From positions 7,792,716 through 7,856,715 of the forward strand of contig CP053163.1 in the NCBI GenBank assembly GCA_014607495.2: 64,000 nucleotides of DNA, written 5' to 3'. Made by a program: the position numbers and the translations under genes. The notes under the pieces are model-generated. The model ran no database searches. It saw only the letters and a list, made by a program, of their open reading frames with translations, and had not been told where the DNA came from. This DNA comes from Carposina sasakii (taxonomy: Eukaryota > Arthropoda > Insecta > Lepidoptera > Carposinidae). This document shows positions 52,651 to 63,955 of this stretch, piece after piece (position 1 is the first letter of the stretch; each line of letters begins with the position of its first letter).

Positions 52651-53477
52651 GCATACTCAGATTTAATCTGTGTTAATCGAAATTTTAAGAAGCAAAAATG
52701 TAATTCCAGTTTTAAAAGGCCGTAAAACAACAGCACATAGCGGATATCCTGTCATTGAGTTTCAACTGCGTCATGCTGACATGTGAACGACATTTGGGAA
52801 ACGAAAATCGATCATAAACACCTATTTAGTTGAAACAACAAACAGCCACATATATATGTTATTTCATGACATTTAGGGAACGAAAATCGATCATACACCT
52901 ATCTTATTTAATCATCGCTTTGGGCCACATAGCAATGTAATTTCACTAGGCAAACACAATGTGCACAGAGCGTATACATTGATACCGTCGTTTGATCAAT
53001 ATGTGTACAATTTACCTCACGAAAGCTATACATATTACCGGTTAAATGCTTGTATTAACCATCCAGGGTGTACAAATCCATTTGGCAGGGATACTTGGTG
53101 TTTGCGATGCGGTCACGCGTTCTTTTCTATTGGGTTTTTTTCACACGTACTGAATATATATACTAAGTTAGTTTACCCGAACAAAAGACTATTGTAACTA
53201 TTCCCTTTTTTTGAAGTTGTTCGAACTTTTTGCAGTTTGCTGTTCCCGGATATTGCAAACGTCCGTTCAGTGTAGTTACCCGAAATGTGAATGCGCTCTC
53301 GTTTTAATATTTTTGTCAGAAGTTTTCAATGAACTCATTTATATAAATATAATAACTGGTTTAGTTAATTCATAGTAAATATCCCTAGTACAAGACATAT
53401 GCGCCATCTTGTACATCCCCCCTACTAGTAGAGATGTTCTTAATGGTTTGAGATTCTCATGTTAAGAGTTTAACCTT
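52651..53477. other. No confident gene
   Basis: Contains a 78-residue plus-strand frame (52961-53197) with a Cys/His-rich stretch, CINHPGCTNPFGRDTWCLRC-GH. Its pattern is zinc-ribbon-like, but there is no start context, neighbouring exon or known family. AAACGAAAATCGATCATA is repeated at about 52800 and 52880. Confidence 0.35.
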
Positions 53478-53740
53478 ATCAAGGCTATTGCAGTCCACTG
53501 TTAAACGTAAGCCTCCCCCAGGACACGCTACAAGGCTACTGCCATAGTAGGGTTCATGCCGTTACAACGCTGGGCTGGCGTGTTGGTAACTACAGTGTGA
53601 TTGTCAGACTATGCTGTCAATACGGAAGGCATTGCTGACCAACTCTCGGAAACCCTCAATCGCCTCATACTATGAGTATAACTATGGACAGACATGGGAT
53701 CGTGGTGTCATACTCTGCTGACATCATAGGTAGGTATAAA
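53478..53740 (-). repeat. SINE-like repeat, family A, diverged
   Basis: Plus strand GGCTATTGCAGTCCACTGTT to CATACTCTGCTGACATCATA, the complement of the family A body; no tail left. Confidence 0.65.
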
Positions 53741-53953
53741 TCGAGATTATATTCAATTAAATCATATTACAATATGTGATAAGTACCAACTTTTTAGAAT
53801 CTTCTAAATAAGTGCATATAAAAAATCATAGGACTGTGACATAACTAATGAGCTATTCTTGTTCAAGGCTCTCAGTAATATCCGACTTTCATGAGGGAAA
53901 TTTTGTTTATTTCACTATTTGTGACTTTTTCCATTTTTACGTATTTACCTATA

Positions 53954-54030
53954 CTGGGTGTAAAAAGAAAACTTTGTTCTTTTAACACCTCGTATTCTTT
54001 GTAACATCACGATCATTTTTTTCTATATGG
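53954..54030. repeat. Family G MITE, end fragment
   Basis: CTGGGTGTAAAAAGAAAACT and TTCTTTTAACACCTCGTATT match the ends of 46215-46474; preceded by TA. Confidence 0.5.
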
Positions 54031-55724
54031 GAAGCACCCCTGGGAAACTACGGGATTCCAAGATATTGAGGTCCAAAGTATAGATTTTTGAAATATTTTT
54101 TTGGTAATATATGGTATATGAATAATATTGTTAGTGCGTTTCTTAAAACTGTAAACTCCATAAAGATTATATGAGAGCAATAAGCACATAGGCGTTTAAA
54201 ATTTTTTAACACTAACATGAGTAGATACTATGCCACTCATTCATTCATTATGTTAATCCCCAGGTCACGCAAAGGGTCCTGCATACCAAATTATGCCCTC
54301 ATAATATAAACAGGGCAGTAAAGTTGATAAAGCACAAATTATGTGTCCACAGACGTTTCCGGTAGAACCATCTTAATAAAGCTAACTTTATGGGCTTGCA
54401 ATTTGGACTTAATGGTATCCTTACAGTTGAATGGATTGCTTCACTTGACATTGAAAAGTTGAACCCGTAAATCGGCATCTTAGAATTAAGTATTTCGTTA
54501 AAGCCAATATGTTCTTTTTTTTGGGTGAAATCTTTTTGGATCTGACTTTCAAAAATAAGGTAGCATCAGGTAAAATCTAGAGACCGGATATGCAATAACC
54601 ATATCATATCTATCTACTATGGATTTAATTCTAATCTTAGCCAACGCTAAATTATCATTATTTTTTTCTACAGAATCTCACCTTTATTCCTAATTGACAT
54701 TTACCTATAGAAATCAGAATAAATGTTATTAATAAACTATTTCAATGTAATACGATTCCCGGAATAATCTAGGAGTAATGAGACCGTTTTCACGTTTATT
54801 GATCTTTATCGGCCATAATGGAATAAAAGATTATGGCTGTGTGATTGATGTAACAGGAAAATAAGTGGCTACAAGCTACATTTAGTTATGTAGTCGGCGC
54901 TTTAGTCATGTAATCTATACTACTTCTTATATTAGGCCAATTTGAATTTGATTTCTTATTCAAGATTTATTTAAGATATTCACAGATTATATTATATTGT
55001 TTTGTACTAATAACAACAATTTTATAACTTTTAAAAACGATATGTCGACTGAACTTATTGATTTGTGTAAATTCGTGGAAATTTTTAATTGACCATTCTT
55101 TTGTAAGTTATCTCTGTATCTATCTATTTATAACGTTGTAAATATCCCGAATAAAAAAAAAATAATTATAGAAGCGATTATTTGGAAAAATAAGTTCAAA
55201 AAATAAATTAAGCAATTCATATTATTACATTACAACGACTTAGAGCTGTTATACCTAATTCAAAATCTGATACATGTACCTAATGTTTTTCTATATTCGG
55301 CATATCTACAAAATGGACTCGGATATAGTGTGTTAAGTATCAAAAACTACTGCTAATTCAGAAACGATGTCACGGCCTCAACTCAGATTCTAATGCATAG
55401 ACGGTTTCATAAATTGAAAAAGACTGAAACTTATTATCATTTTACCTCAATTCAGAATTCAATGTTACCATATAGAATGTAATGAATAAAGCGGTAATAA
55501 ATAATCTAAGATCCCAAACCATTTAAGCATTTCTTCAGTGAGTAATGTTCTTTAATATTAATGAACTCCCACCTGCCACGGGTGATGTCTGAAAGTGTTG
55601 TTTCTGCATTATACAAGTAGGTACTCGCATACGAGAAATTGTAACCTCCTGCCGCATACGAAGCACTTCTGTCGTGCTAGATTTTGGTGAAAGCGAATAG
55701 CGTGCAATATTGATGAAATCAATA
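54031..55724. other. No gene recognised
   Basis: About 1.7 kb AT-rich; nothing seen. Confidence 0.4.
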
Positions 55725-55945
55725 TATAATATTATAAACGTGAAAGTTTGTGAGTATGGATGGATGGATGGATGGATGTTTGTTACTCTTTTACGTAAAA
55801 ACGGCTGGAGCGATTTTAATAAAATTTCGTATGGAGTTAGCTGACACCCTGGATTGACACATACGAGATATATTCATCCCGGATAATTTCGACATTTTGT
55901 TATTTCTGCAGTCCACGCGGACAAAGTCGCGGGGATCTACTAGTT
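55725..55945 (-). repeat. SINE-like repeat, family B, second subfamily
   Basis: Plus strand has TATAATATTATAAACGTGAA, a (GGAT)n run at 55758-55778, AACGGCTGGAGCGATTTTAA and CCACGCGGACAAAGTCGCGG. Same subfamily as 20041-20240. Confidence 0.7.
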
Positions 55946-55949
55946 AGCA

Positions 55950-56060
55950 ATGTTTTGACTATATTTTACGCTATGCTAAACGTGTTGATCTGATCTCATT
56001 TATTATCCTGCTGTTCTGCTTATGAACTCCATTTTTGGGAACAGAGCCATGGGTATATCT
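55950..56060 (-). repeat. Family C repeat, fragment
   Basis: Plus strand GCTATGCTAAACGTGTTGAT and TTTTGGGAACAGAGCCATGG, the complement of the family C 5' half. Confidence 0.45.
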
Positions 56061-56280
56061 AAATATATTTTACTTTGTAGGTAATTTGTTGCAATGCAAT
56101 ATATAAAGTAACCTTACAGTTGCTGCAAAAAAAATACATATTCTTCGGATAACAAAGAAATACCAACTACAAAGTAGCACAGAATATTTATATTATCTAT
56201 CTGTTTTGTTATTTTGAATTTAGCAAAATATTTTCTTTTTTTCAGTATGGTAACTATGGTAATACTACATACTACTAAAT

Positions 56281-56450
56281 TATATGTACTAAGTTATATG
56301 AGTCACAGGATCACCTAATAAACACAATTGGCGGAGATAGCACATATTATGCACAATCAAAATGCATTTCTTGCGAGAAAAATAGCTCAACATAATAGAA
56401 ATTGTTCTGCATTTTAGTATTTGCCTACCAGTCGCAACCCGTATAATAAT
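56281..56450. repeat. Family F MITE, 3' fragment
   Basis: GAGTCACAGGATCACCTAAT, CATTTCTTGCGAGAAA and GTATTTGCCTACCAGTCGCA match the right half of 36320-36793 and 50021-50484. Confidence 0.55.
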
Positions 56451-56857
56451 AAGAGACTCCTTGTCACCAACCTGTTCCTGTATAAAATGCGTCCTTCATT
56501 TAAAAGCTTCTTAATTAAACCACACACACTTTGTAGGTATTTCCTAACCAATGAACATGGTGAAGTGAGTATGCGCTAGTCCTGAGTAGCGCTTTGAGAA
56601 CACATTAATAACTTGGCTTAACGAGATGGGAAAATTTTAATTTTACTCGTATTTTGTAGTACGTGGATCTTTATTATATATGTATATTTTATGTTTAAAA
56701 AACAAATAAATGATGCCTAATATTTGTTTATTATTCGTTAGTGTTCTAGGAATAAAGTTACGACGTGTCTTCTCCACAGTGACAGTTGCTACCTTGAAAA
56801 AGAAAACCCTAAATTCCTTCCTAAAACTAGACGAGCACGACCACGACACGGCCCATC
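56451..56857. other. No gene recognised
   Basis: AT-rich; nothing seen. Confidence 0.35.
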
Positions 56858-57085
56858 TAAAGTTGGGTTCCTACGGTCCGTGATATTGCGGACCGACGCG
56901 CACCGAACCCGCACCACGGACCGGGAAACAGAGCGTCCGTGGTAATGCAGACGCGTCCGTCTCGGTGCGTCTGGATCCGTGGTGATAAATGTAGGCGGAC
57001 GCGGACCAGCCCGCACCGACACGCACCGTGGGATGGGGTCGTAAGATGACGAAATATCGTGGTCGTGTCGTCTAGTAGAAAAAAC
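56858..57085. repeat. GC-rich block of degenerate CCGTGG/CGGACGC repeats
   Basis: In an AT-rich setting this 200-bp block repeats forms of GGTCCGTG, CGGACCG, GCGCACCG and TCCGTGGTAAT. It ends with GACGAAATATCGTGGTCGTG, shared with about 14990. Open frames on the minus strand over it are Arg-rich by-products. It may be a repeat head; the family is unknown. Confidence 0.4.
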
Positions 57086-57089
57086 ACCC

Positions 57090-57140
57090 CGGAAGGAGAT
57101 ATAGCTATGTACTTCAGTGAAGCCCCGCATCAGCATAGAC
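57090..57140 (+). repeat. Family C repeat, 3' fragment
   Basis: GGAAGGAGATATAGCTATGT and GTGAAGCCCCGCATCAGCAT, the 3' end of family C. Confidence 0.45.
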
Positions 57141-57552
57141 AATTTGTTAAACAAACCGAATTTTGAATATATTCGTAGGTAATGTTAGAAGGGATTTACT
57201 ACGTATTCACTTATCACATGGTTGGCCGGGATCCAGTTTAAATGGTTTAGACGGGATACACTCATAAACCGACACGTTTTTTTTAGGATAACCTTCAAAT
57301 AGATCATGTTTTTTTGCCAATATTTTTCTACTCCAAATTCTCCAGTATAAAACAAAATGATCAAAGCCTATAGAAAAATATGCGCTACCGCCCTCGAGTT
57401 TGTAGGGAAAAAATCCAAACGTGCCATAAAATTCTTCGGATAAAAATATTTCACTGAAGTAAAACCTATTGATGTGTACGGTATCAAATTATTCGAGATG
57501 TGTTCAACAGTCGATGTGTAGTTGGGTAGCAAATTTTCTCTGCTCACTTATA
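57141..57552. other. No gene recognised
   Basis: Nothing seen. Confidence 0.35.
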
Positions 57553-57615
57553 CAGGATGTAACAAAAGGGATATTACGCGAAAAGCTATTAATATAGTCC
57601 ATTTCAGAGAACCTG
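57553..57615. repeat. Family E MITE, end fragment
   Basis: CAGGATGTAACAAAAGGGAT and CGCGAAAAGCTATTAATATA match the left end of 51908-52169. Confidence 0.5.
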
Positions 57616-58492
57616 ACATTAAATCACCTATGACACAAAGCAGTAATTTATTTTAACATTGGTAAGTACTTACCTACTGTTTTTTTACTTTTCACAATAA
57701 TATAAATTACCATTTTAGAATCGTGTAAGAGAAAATAAATTATTTAAATGTGCCAAGACCAGAGAGCTCAGCGTTTTGTTATGTCCACTAAGGACCTTTT
57801 TTACTGACTCTTTCAAGGCTTAAAACACATTACGCTCATACGAAAAAAGCAAGATTGATGGTTATCTTTCCGTCACTCGTAGCTAAACAAATGACTGAGG
57901 CAGAGAGCGTAAAATAAAGTCGTACAGCGGGCTATTTTCGGTATTTTTTTAGCCAAAACGCAACGTTGAATGAAGTCCGATGCGAAGCAATATCTACTTT
58001 TTACCCGTCTACGCGAAGGAGTGGTGTTTAACAGCCTATGTATGTATGTATGTATGTTTGTTTGTTTGTATGTTCCTTTGAAGTACTACACGGACCAAAC
58101 GCCTCGGCCGATTTATGATTCATACGTCAATCGATTTCTTTTAGACCGGCGAGTGTCACTAAAGACATGACGTTAGTGAAAATCCAATATGGCGACTACT
58201 GGACGCCATTTTGTGAAAATGAAAAAAATTAAACTCGACAAAATATATCAAGTGGGGTATTGTAGAATAGGTATTTAAAAATCATTTTTAGGTTTCTCTC
58301 AACACTTTTCGATTAAATCAACCGTTTAGGATGTATATCGATTGAAAGTTGCGTAACAACCATTCTCACATATAAGTTTTTAGACAGCAGCAAGACGAAA
58401 ACTTCTTGCTGCCGAGCATGTTGAGCATGTTTCTTGAAGCGTACCTATAAGTAGCTAGGTACTCACAACAAAAAATGTATAAAATAAAAAAC
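57616..58492. other. No gene; microsatellite
   Basis: A (TATG)n and (TTTG)n run lies at 58038-58072 inside a 66-residue open frame that does not look coding. The rest is AT-rich. Confidence 0.4.
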
Positions 58493-58738
58493 ATAATTTA
58501 AAAATCCAAAAACCTGACTGCTTTAAAAAGTACCATATAATGTACATAATAAAAAAACTGAAAAGAAAAAAAACAAGCACTTAGATGTCCGAATGAATAC
58601 TATTGAAGAACATAAAATATTTTCTAATGGTAACATAACAACTGAACAGTGCTTGTTTTTTTTCTTTTCAGTTTTTTTTTATTATGTACATTATTCGGTT
58701 CTTTTTAAAGCAGTCGGGTTTTTGGATTTTTAAATTAT
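58493..58738. mobile_element. Long hairpin MITE
   Basis: Two arms of about 88-90 bp (58493-58580 and 58649-58738) are inverted copies with about five differences and short indels. They run from AATTTAAAAATCCAAAAACC to GAAAAAAAACAAGCAC and are separated by a 68-base loop. A flanking TA on each side would fit, but the ends are themselves palindromic. A transcript would fold into a long, nearly perfect hairpin. Confidence 0.75.
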
Positions 58739-58784
58739 TTATTTTAACGCCGTGTCCTTTGAGTACATAATCATAACATAGTAT

Positions 58785-58950
58785 AAAATAAAGTTCCTTC
58801 CCGCTGTCTGTCTATCCCTATGTATGCTTAAACCACGTAACGGATTTCGATGCGTTTTTTTTTCAAATAGATAGAGTAATTCAAGAGGAAGGTTTATATG
58901 TATAGTATCAGCATTGCACCCGTGCGAAGCCGGGGCGGGTCGCTAGTAAG
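58785..58950 (+). repeat. Lepidopteran SINE-like repeat with GCGAAGCCGGG tail
   Basis: TTCCTTCCCGCTGTCTGTCT, AACGGATTTCGATGCG and an ending of CACCCGTGCGAAGCCGGGGC-GGGTCGCTAG. I recognise this combination as recurrent in moth and butterfly genomes. Confidence 0.6.
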
Positions 58951-58984
58951 ATATATTTAGTTTTAAAATATGTGGACGTGGAGT

Positions 58985-59190
58985 GGAGTGGATGCCCGCG
59001 ACTCCGTCCGCGTGGAGTGCAGGAAAAACAGAATTATCCGGGATAGAAAAAATTCCCGGGATAAAAGTGGGACCTCTCACAATATATTCCTGAAAACTGC
59101 ATCAAAATCGATTTAGCCGTTTTTGAGATTAGCGTGCACAAACATCGATCCATTTCATTTTTTTATATGTAGGTATATAGAATAGAAGAT
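58985..59190 (+). repeat. SINE-like repeat, family B
   Basis: GTGGATGCCCGCGACTCCGT, GAATTATCCGGGATAGAAAA and GTGGGACCTCTCACAATATA, ending near ATCGATCCATTTCATT. Confidence 0.75.
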
Positions 59191-60397
59191 AGATATAGAT
59201 AGAATATAGATGAAGATATACATGAACAGCCACCTTGTAACTAGTACCTACTTAACTAATCTCCTCAGAAGTTCAGTATTTATGAATGGAACAAAATCTT
59301 CTATCGGAATAGGCACATAACTGTTCCTTGATTTAATATTATTTGTAATGTTGTTTCTTGATGTACTTACTCGTATGTATATAGTATACTAAATGTCGTC
59401 GTGTACAAATGGAATAAGCGAATGTCGTTGCCTCCACAAACCTATGTACAGGTTTAGAGGTAACTGATTATTAAAATGTGTGATACACTGTAATTACCCT
59501 AATAAATAAATAACTAAAATAAATAATAAATATAGAACAGAAGATGAAACTGCCGCGAGCATGACAGAATAAAAACAAATTATGTGTAATTAATATCTTT
59601 ACACTATTTATATTAAGCGGCATAACGTTACAAATAAAAGCGGTGAAAATAGCTTCGACTGTCTATTACCATATCAGCTGAATGGAAACATAGCTGGCAA
59701 TAAATTAGAGAACGAATGAATGGTTTTGAATAAATATTTATATACGTGTTGACAGACTTGTCTTGTGAACTATAGCCAAGTTCACTAGAGCATATTTTTC
59801 AGCAGAGTGCATCTGGAATAATCATTACGAGTATTATTTTCCTAGCGTAAAAGTGTTCACGTCAAAAATTCCGATAAAAGTGTAAGTATCATTTCCCCAG
59901 ACCATTTCCATTAATTATTTGTTCTTGTAAAACATTATTACAAAGGGGTTACGTATTGTCGATTGAATCTATACCTATTTAGGTTCTTTTGTAAGGGTCT
60001 CACTTGACCTTTTGTTCGTTATAACAGGAAAAAGTTCTGAAACTAAACCTAACAATCGACAAGTAATAATGAATTGAGTTTTTGGGATAAAATAGGTTCC
60101 TCTATTTTCTGCCTTAATTTAGTCAATTAGCTAGCTATAGTATATATTAATTTTAAACTAAGATATAAACGTGATCGTATAAAAAACATTAAATTCAAAA
60201 TATCTCAATCAATATGATGATTTTGCGTTAAATGCGCCTTTGGGCCGGTTACGTCAGAAGTGATATGTACATATGAATGACTACAAAGTAAAACTACTAA
60301 CACAAAAACCAATAACATTAATGAATAATTGTACTACCACCCACCATAATAAAATATTTTTCTACTAAAATATTCGAGTGACGTATAGTTTTATTTA
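59191..60397. other. No gene recognised
   Basis: AT-rich; nothing seen. Confidence 0.4.
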
Positions 60398-61001
60398 GGC
60401 CGCCCATAGACGGACTGCTTAGAGCAGTTGAGACCAATGGCATGAAGAGCAATCGTGCTGCGATTGGACCGCAACACGAAGTTTTGTGAGTATATTTATA
60501 TATTTTATTTAAACAGTTGTAAAATGTTCTATGTCTTTTTTGTGTGCTTTCTCAGTGGGCGAGTACACCTGGATAATTGACCATTTTCTCTTATATTGTG
60601 GTAGAGTCATGTTGAGCACTGTAATACGCTATGATTACCCACTATTTCCTCTATACAGTCTTTGAGGTATGCCTTTAACAGGAATCCTACACCGTGATGT
60701 CCTGGGGTTTCTCCCTTGTAGTGGAGGATGTAGTCTCCATAGTTTTCGATTGTCTCACTCATTCTACGGACCTCGGATAGTCCCAAGATGTCCCGCTTGA
60801 TAGGTATGAGTGCTGTTATTAGTTCTGTAAGGCTTTCTTCTGTTCTTAAAGTTTGTTTAATATTGCTATATGAATGACATTACATATTTTGCTATTTATG
60901 TTTGTAGGGTGTTGGTCTAGCTCCCCACGGTGACCAGCCGGATTGGGATTTCATAAAGCTGTTGGCGCCGATCGCTCCAAGCAGTCCGTCTGTGGCCGGC
61001 C
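60398..61001. mobile_element. Harbinger-type non-autonomous element carrying LINE sequence
   Basis: 604 bp. The left end GGCCGCCCATAGACGGACTG and the right end (minus strand GGCCGGCCACAGACGGACTG) are inverted for about 28 bp with three mismatches. TTA flanks each end (60395-60397 and 61002-61004), the 3-bp duplication usual for PIF/Harbinger. About half of its interior is an open reverse-strand fragment of an RTE-type endonuclease; no transposase sequence is present. Confidence 0.8.
60607..60880 (-). pseudogene. RTE-type LINE endonuclease fragment
   Basis: The minus strand from about 60880 to the stop at 60607 is open for about 90 codons and encodes TLRTEESLTELITALIPIKR, DILGLSEVRRMSETIENYGD, YILHYKGETPGHHGVGFLLK. 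This is the N-terminal apurinic/apyrimidinic-type endonuclease of RTE-clade LINEs (the LGLSEVRR and GVGFL blocks). It lacks an ATG at a sensible place, the catalytic C-terminal part and the reverse transcriptase. Its lack of internal stops while enclosed in a non-autonomous DNA element is unusual. Confidence 0.75.
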
Positions 61002-61004
61002 TTA

Positions 61005-61285
61005 GGCGATAGATGAATTATGTATCAATTTTATTTTTCCGGGATTAATTTTAAGGGCAAATGTATACGAAGCAAGCTTACTGGATATAATATGGTATTC
61101 GCTTATAAATACACCAAGAATAAAGTGATATTATCCGTTCTGATTTATGTCTGATCCGTTTAGATATAGGCTAATGGAGCAAAAACTCACATAAAATTTA
61201 ATCGAATATATATTGCTACTTTTGTTAGAGTTCAATTTTTTTTTCTTAAACTATTTCATTTATTTTATTTATTTTATTTATTTAT
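61005..61285. other. No gene recognised
   Basis: AT-rich, with a (TTTTATTTA)n run at 61255-61284 directly before the hAT element. Confidence 0.4.
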
Positions 61286-61293
61286 ATCACATA

Positions 61294-61958
61294 CAGTGGC
61301 GGATTTACAAATTTTCAAGGTATAGGCTGAATAGTTTTTGCCGCCCTTGCCTCAACAATTGTCATATCATACATTATTTTTACAATGCAACAATTTCGTT
61401 GAAATTGCACGTAAAATAATTTTTCGGTATATTTTTGAGCTAATCGAAGCTCAATCATGTAGGGGCGGGGTAATGTATGCTATTTACACAATAATGAACA
61501 TTTGGTAAACGTTAATAAATAATCTTTATTGCGCTTACAAACAGTTAAAAATAATCGACTCCGTCAAGTCGGAATCAATGACCAAGATTACTTACGACGG
61601 AATAGAAGTTCGTTACAATGCCTTTTTGCGCGATTTTTTGTTGGCAAAATCATCGATGATGTCGTCGTAAGTAATCTTGTTCATTAATTCCGACTCTATG
61701 CACAAAAGAGCTAAAGCGTTCAATTTTTAGAATATGGAAGTTTGCTACTCTCGGAATGTGCAATGACAAGTGAGAGAGAAAAGTCATCGACAAAATTTGT
61801 TGCAGACTTCTATCTGTAAGACATCAGAAAACCGTCATAGAAAAATATTTTTGATTTCTATGAGGTAAAAAAAAAAAAATCGTTCCCCAAATTTGCCGCC
61901 CCCAAAATCTGCCGCCCTAGGCTCGAGCCTACTCAGCCTGCTGGTAAATCCGTCACTG
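61294..61958. mobile_element. hAT-type non-autonomous element, exact 8-bp TSD
   Basis: 665 bp. The left end CAGTGGCGGATTTAC and the right end (minus strand CAGTGACGGATTTAC) are inverted. ATCACATA occurs on both sides (61286-61293 and 61959-61966), the 8-bp duplication of hAT elements. Near both ends lie GCCGCCCT-type motifs (61339 and 61887-61919). No transposase coding remains. Confidence 0.9.
61553..61702. repeat. Hairpin inside the hAT element
   Basis: GTCGGAATCAATGACCAAGA-TTACTTACGACGG near 61569-61601 is complementary to 61662-61694 with two or three mismatches, leaving a 60-base loop. It may be a smaller foldback element nested in the hAT copy. Confidence 0.65.
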
Positions 61959-61966
61959 ATCACATA

Positions 61967-62759
61967 TCATTTAACACATAATTATATCTTGTACATACTC
62001 GTAGGTATAATATAAATTTCTATATGTTTTTCTATATACCTATCTATAAGTAAAAAACATTTCACCACATAAACTTAAACACCATGACAACTACTACAAC
62101 CTTAAACATATTGCCTAGAGTGCACTTCATTGAATACTCATATAGAAACATAGATAACATAGAAAGTACACTATGAAAATATAGCCTTTCTTTTTATTAA
62201 AATATATTTTGTGTTTATTGTTCTCTTAATAAAGTTAATATCCAGTAACAATGATAATATTAGGACCTATTTCGCCTGCAAAGCGGAATCCTGGAAAGAA
62301 TTATACTCAATTCTCATCATACCTACATTTTTATTTCTGAATCACACCTACAACCTACTTTTATATGTATTTGTCTACAAATGTATTTAGTATTTTTGTA
62401 GACATTTACGATGAATGCTTTGATATTTAGGTGACCTTTCACGACTCATGAATTATTGAAATAGTGAACTAATATTTATAAAGAAGAGCACAGTTGCTGT
62501 CTGACTTTATTAGTTCTATGTTTAGTCTGTAAATCTGTGGATTTATTGGAAATACATATTTATTGGAATTAATGTAAATAATTTAAAAAAAAATTGTATT
62601 CATATAATTATATCCGACGCTACGCTAATTCCGGTCAATATGAATAATGCGTTTGAAGTACTATTTATTATTATTAAGGCAAATAAAGCCAAGTGCAATT
62701 ATTTGTGGATCACATTTGTTTATAAATGAAATTGTATTAGGCGTCACAATTCGGAAGTT
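61967..62759. other. No gene recognised
   Basis: AT-rich; nothing seen. Confidence 0.4.
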
Positions 62760-63128
62760 CAAACATTCACTAAGGGTGCGCCCACCACCGGGCCCTACAC
62801 CCTCCACTGACCCTCGGATCTGATAACTCATTTTTTATTTTTATTGTTGGGTTTTAGAGTTTCATAATAATTAGTGGTTTACTAATTTACTAATTTCTAT
62901 AATCCTGAGGATGCCACGGTTGTTGGCGAAACATATGTAGATTATTTATCTAGTTTTTGATTTCGGAATGGTGCAATGTATTGTCTTGCATGCTAGGTGC
63001 TCGGGTCTGGTTTCTCGTGGCGATTGTAGTTAGTGCAAGTGCCTGTTTTCGCAGTTATGAGTTATCAGATCCGAGGGTCAGTGGAGGGTATAGGGCCCGG
63101 TGGTGGGCGCACCCATAGTGAACATTTG
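62760..63128. mobile_element. MITE with long GC-rich inverted ends
   Basis: 369 bp with inverted arms of about 75 bp. Left: CAAACATTCACTAAGGGTGC, CCACCACCGGGCCCTACACC, CGGATCTGATAACTCAT. The right arm is its complement with three or four differences. The GC-rich arms stand out from the AT-rich interior. No clear target duplication. Confidence 0.75.
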
Positions 63129-63697
63129 TTTACATTTAAGGTCTTAAAAATAATGCATTAAGTGGGCTCTTTTACCCAAACCGGGTATGTACGAGTATAT
63201 AATTAATGTTATTAAATAATAAAAAAATGATGGAGCCTTTTAAAAATACAAGAAGGTATCCTCGTATAGAAACGTTATTTCAAATATTTGTCATATTTGA
63301 CAACCTATTTTACAAAGGAAGTACAATTTCCATTTATTTTATAGTTGTCTTTTATTGGGATGACTCGATAGCACTTTATGAATCGATCGCTATTGTACAT
63401 TTAGATTTTACTTTTTTTGCGCATGACTCAATAAAACCGCATCAACCTTACGAGATAAAATTTCGGGTTTCTCGTAAAAAAGAACATCCAAGTATTTTGT
63501 AAAACAGAGAAATTCGGACAGGTTACGTTGACTCTCGCTTTTATTGTGCATGCAAACATTTTTTTGTTTTCACTTTATCTTGGTATCACCTTTTGCACCT
63601 TTTTCAGGTTTTGGTTTAAACTCCTGAGTATTTTGTGAGCATATTACTTATTCTAAAGTTTATTTTGTTATACCGTTAGTACTCTTCTATGATGCTC
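63129..63697. other. No gene recognised
   Basis: A 98-residue open frame (63206-63502) is hydrophobic and Phe/Ile-rich and resembles no family I know; treated as chance. Confidence 0.4.
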
Positions 63698-63955
63698 TGG
63701 GAGTAAAAAAAACGTGTAATAAATACTACAGCTGCTTCTCTTCCAGGGCATACTGTGCAAGTCAGTAGAGGGACAAGAGGGTCTTGGTGTTTTGTAGGCG
63801 ATGGGCTGACCACCTGTCACTACTAATCGAACTTGTACATCTCAACTATACCCTCAAAATTGGTCAGATGTGGCACCATGTGGTTCTATCGGCCCTTGAT
63901 GCTCTGCCTATCCCATAAGGGATAAAGACGTGGTTATATGTATGTATGTAAGTAT
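63698..63955 (-). repeat. Family D repeat with microsatellite end
   Basis: Plus strand runs from TATGATGCTCTGGGAGT through GGCGATGGGCTGACCACCTG to a (TATG)n run at 63938-63950. It is the inverted counterpart of 26325-26600. Confidence 0.7.

Noticed and set aside
60607..60880. Host gene exon
   Set aside because: The peptide is clearly an RTE-type endonuclease fragment, enclosed in a Harbinger-type element.
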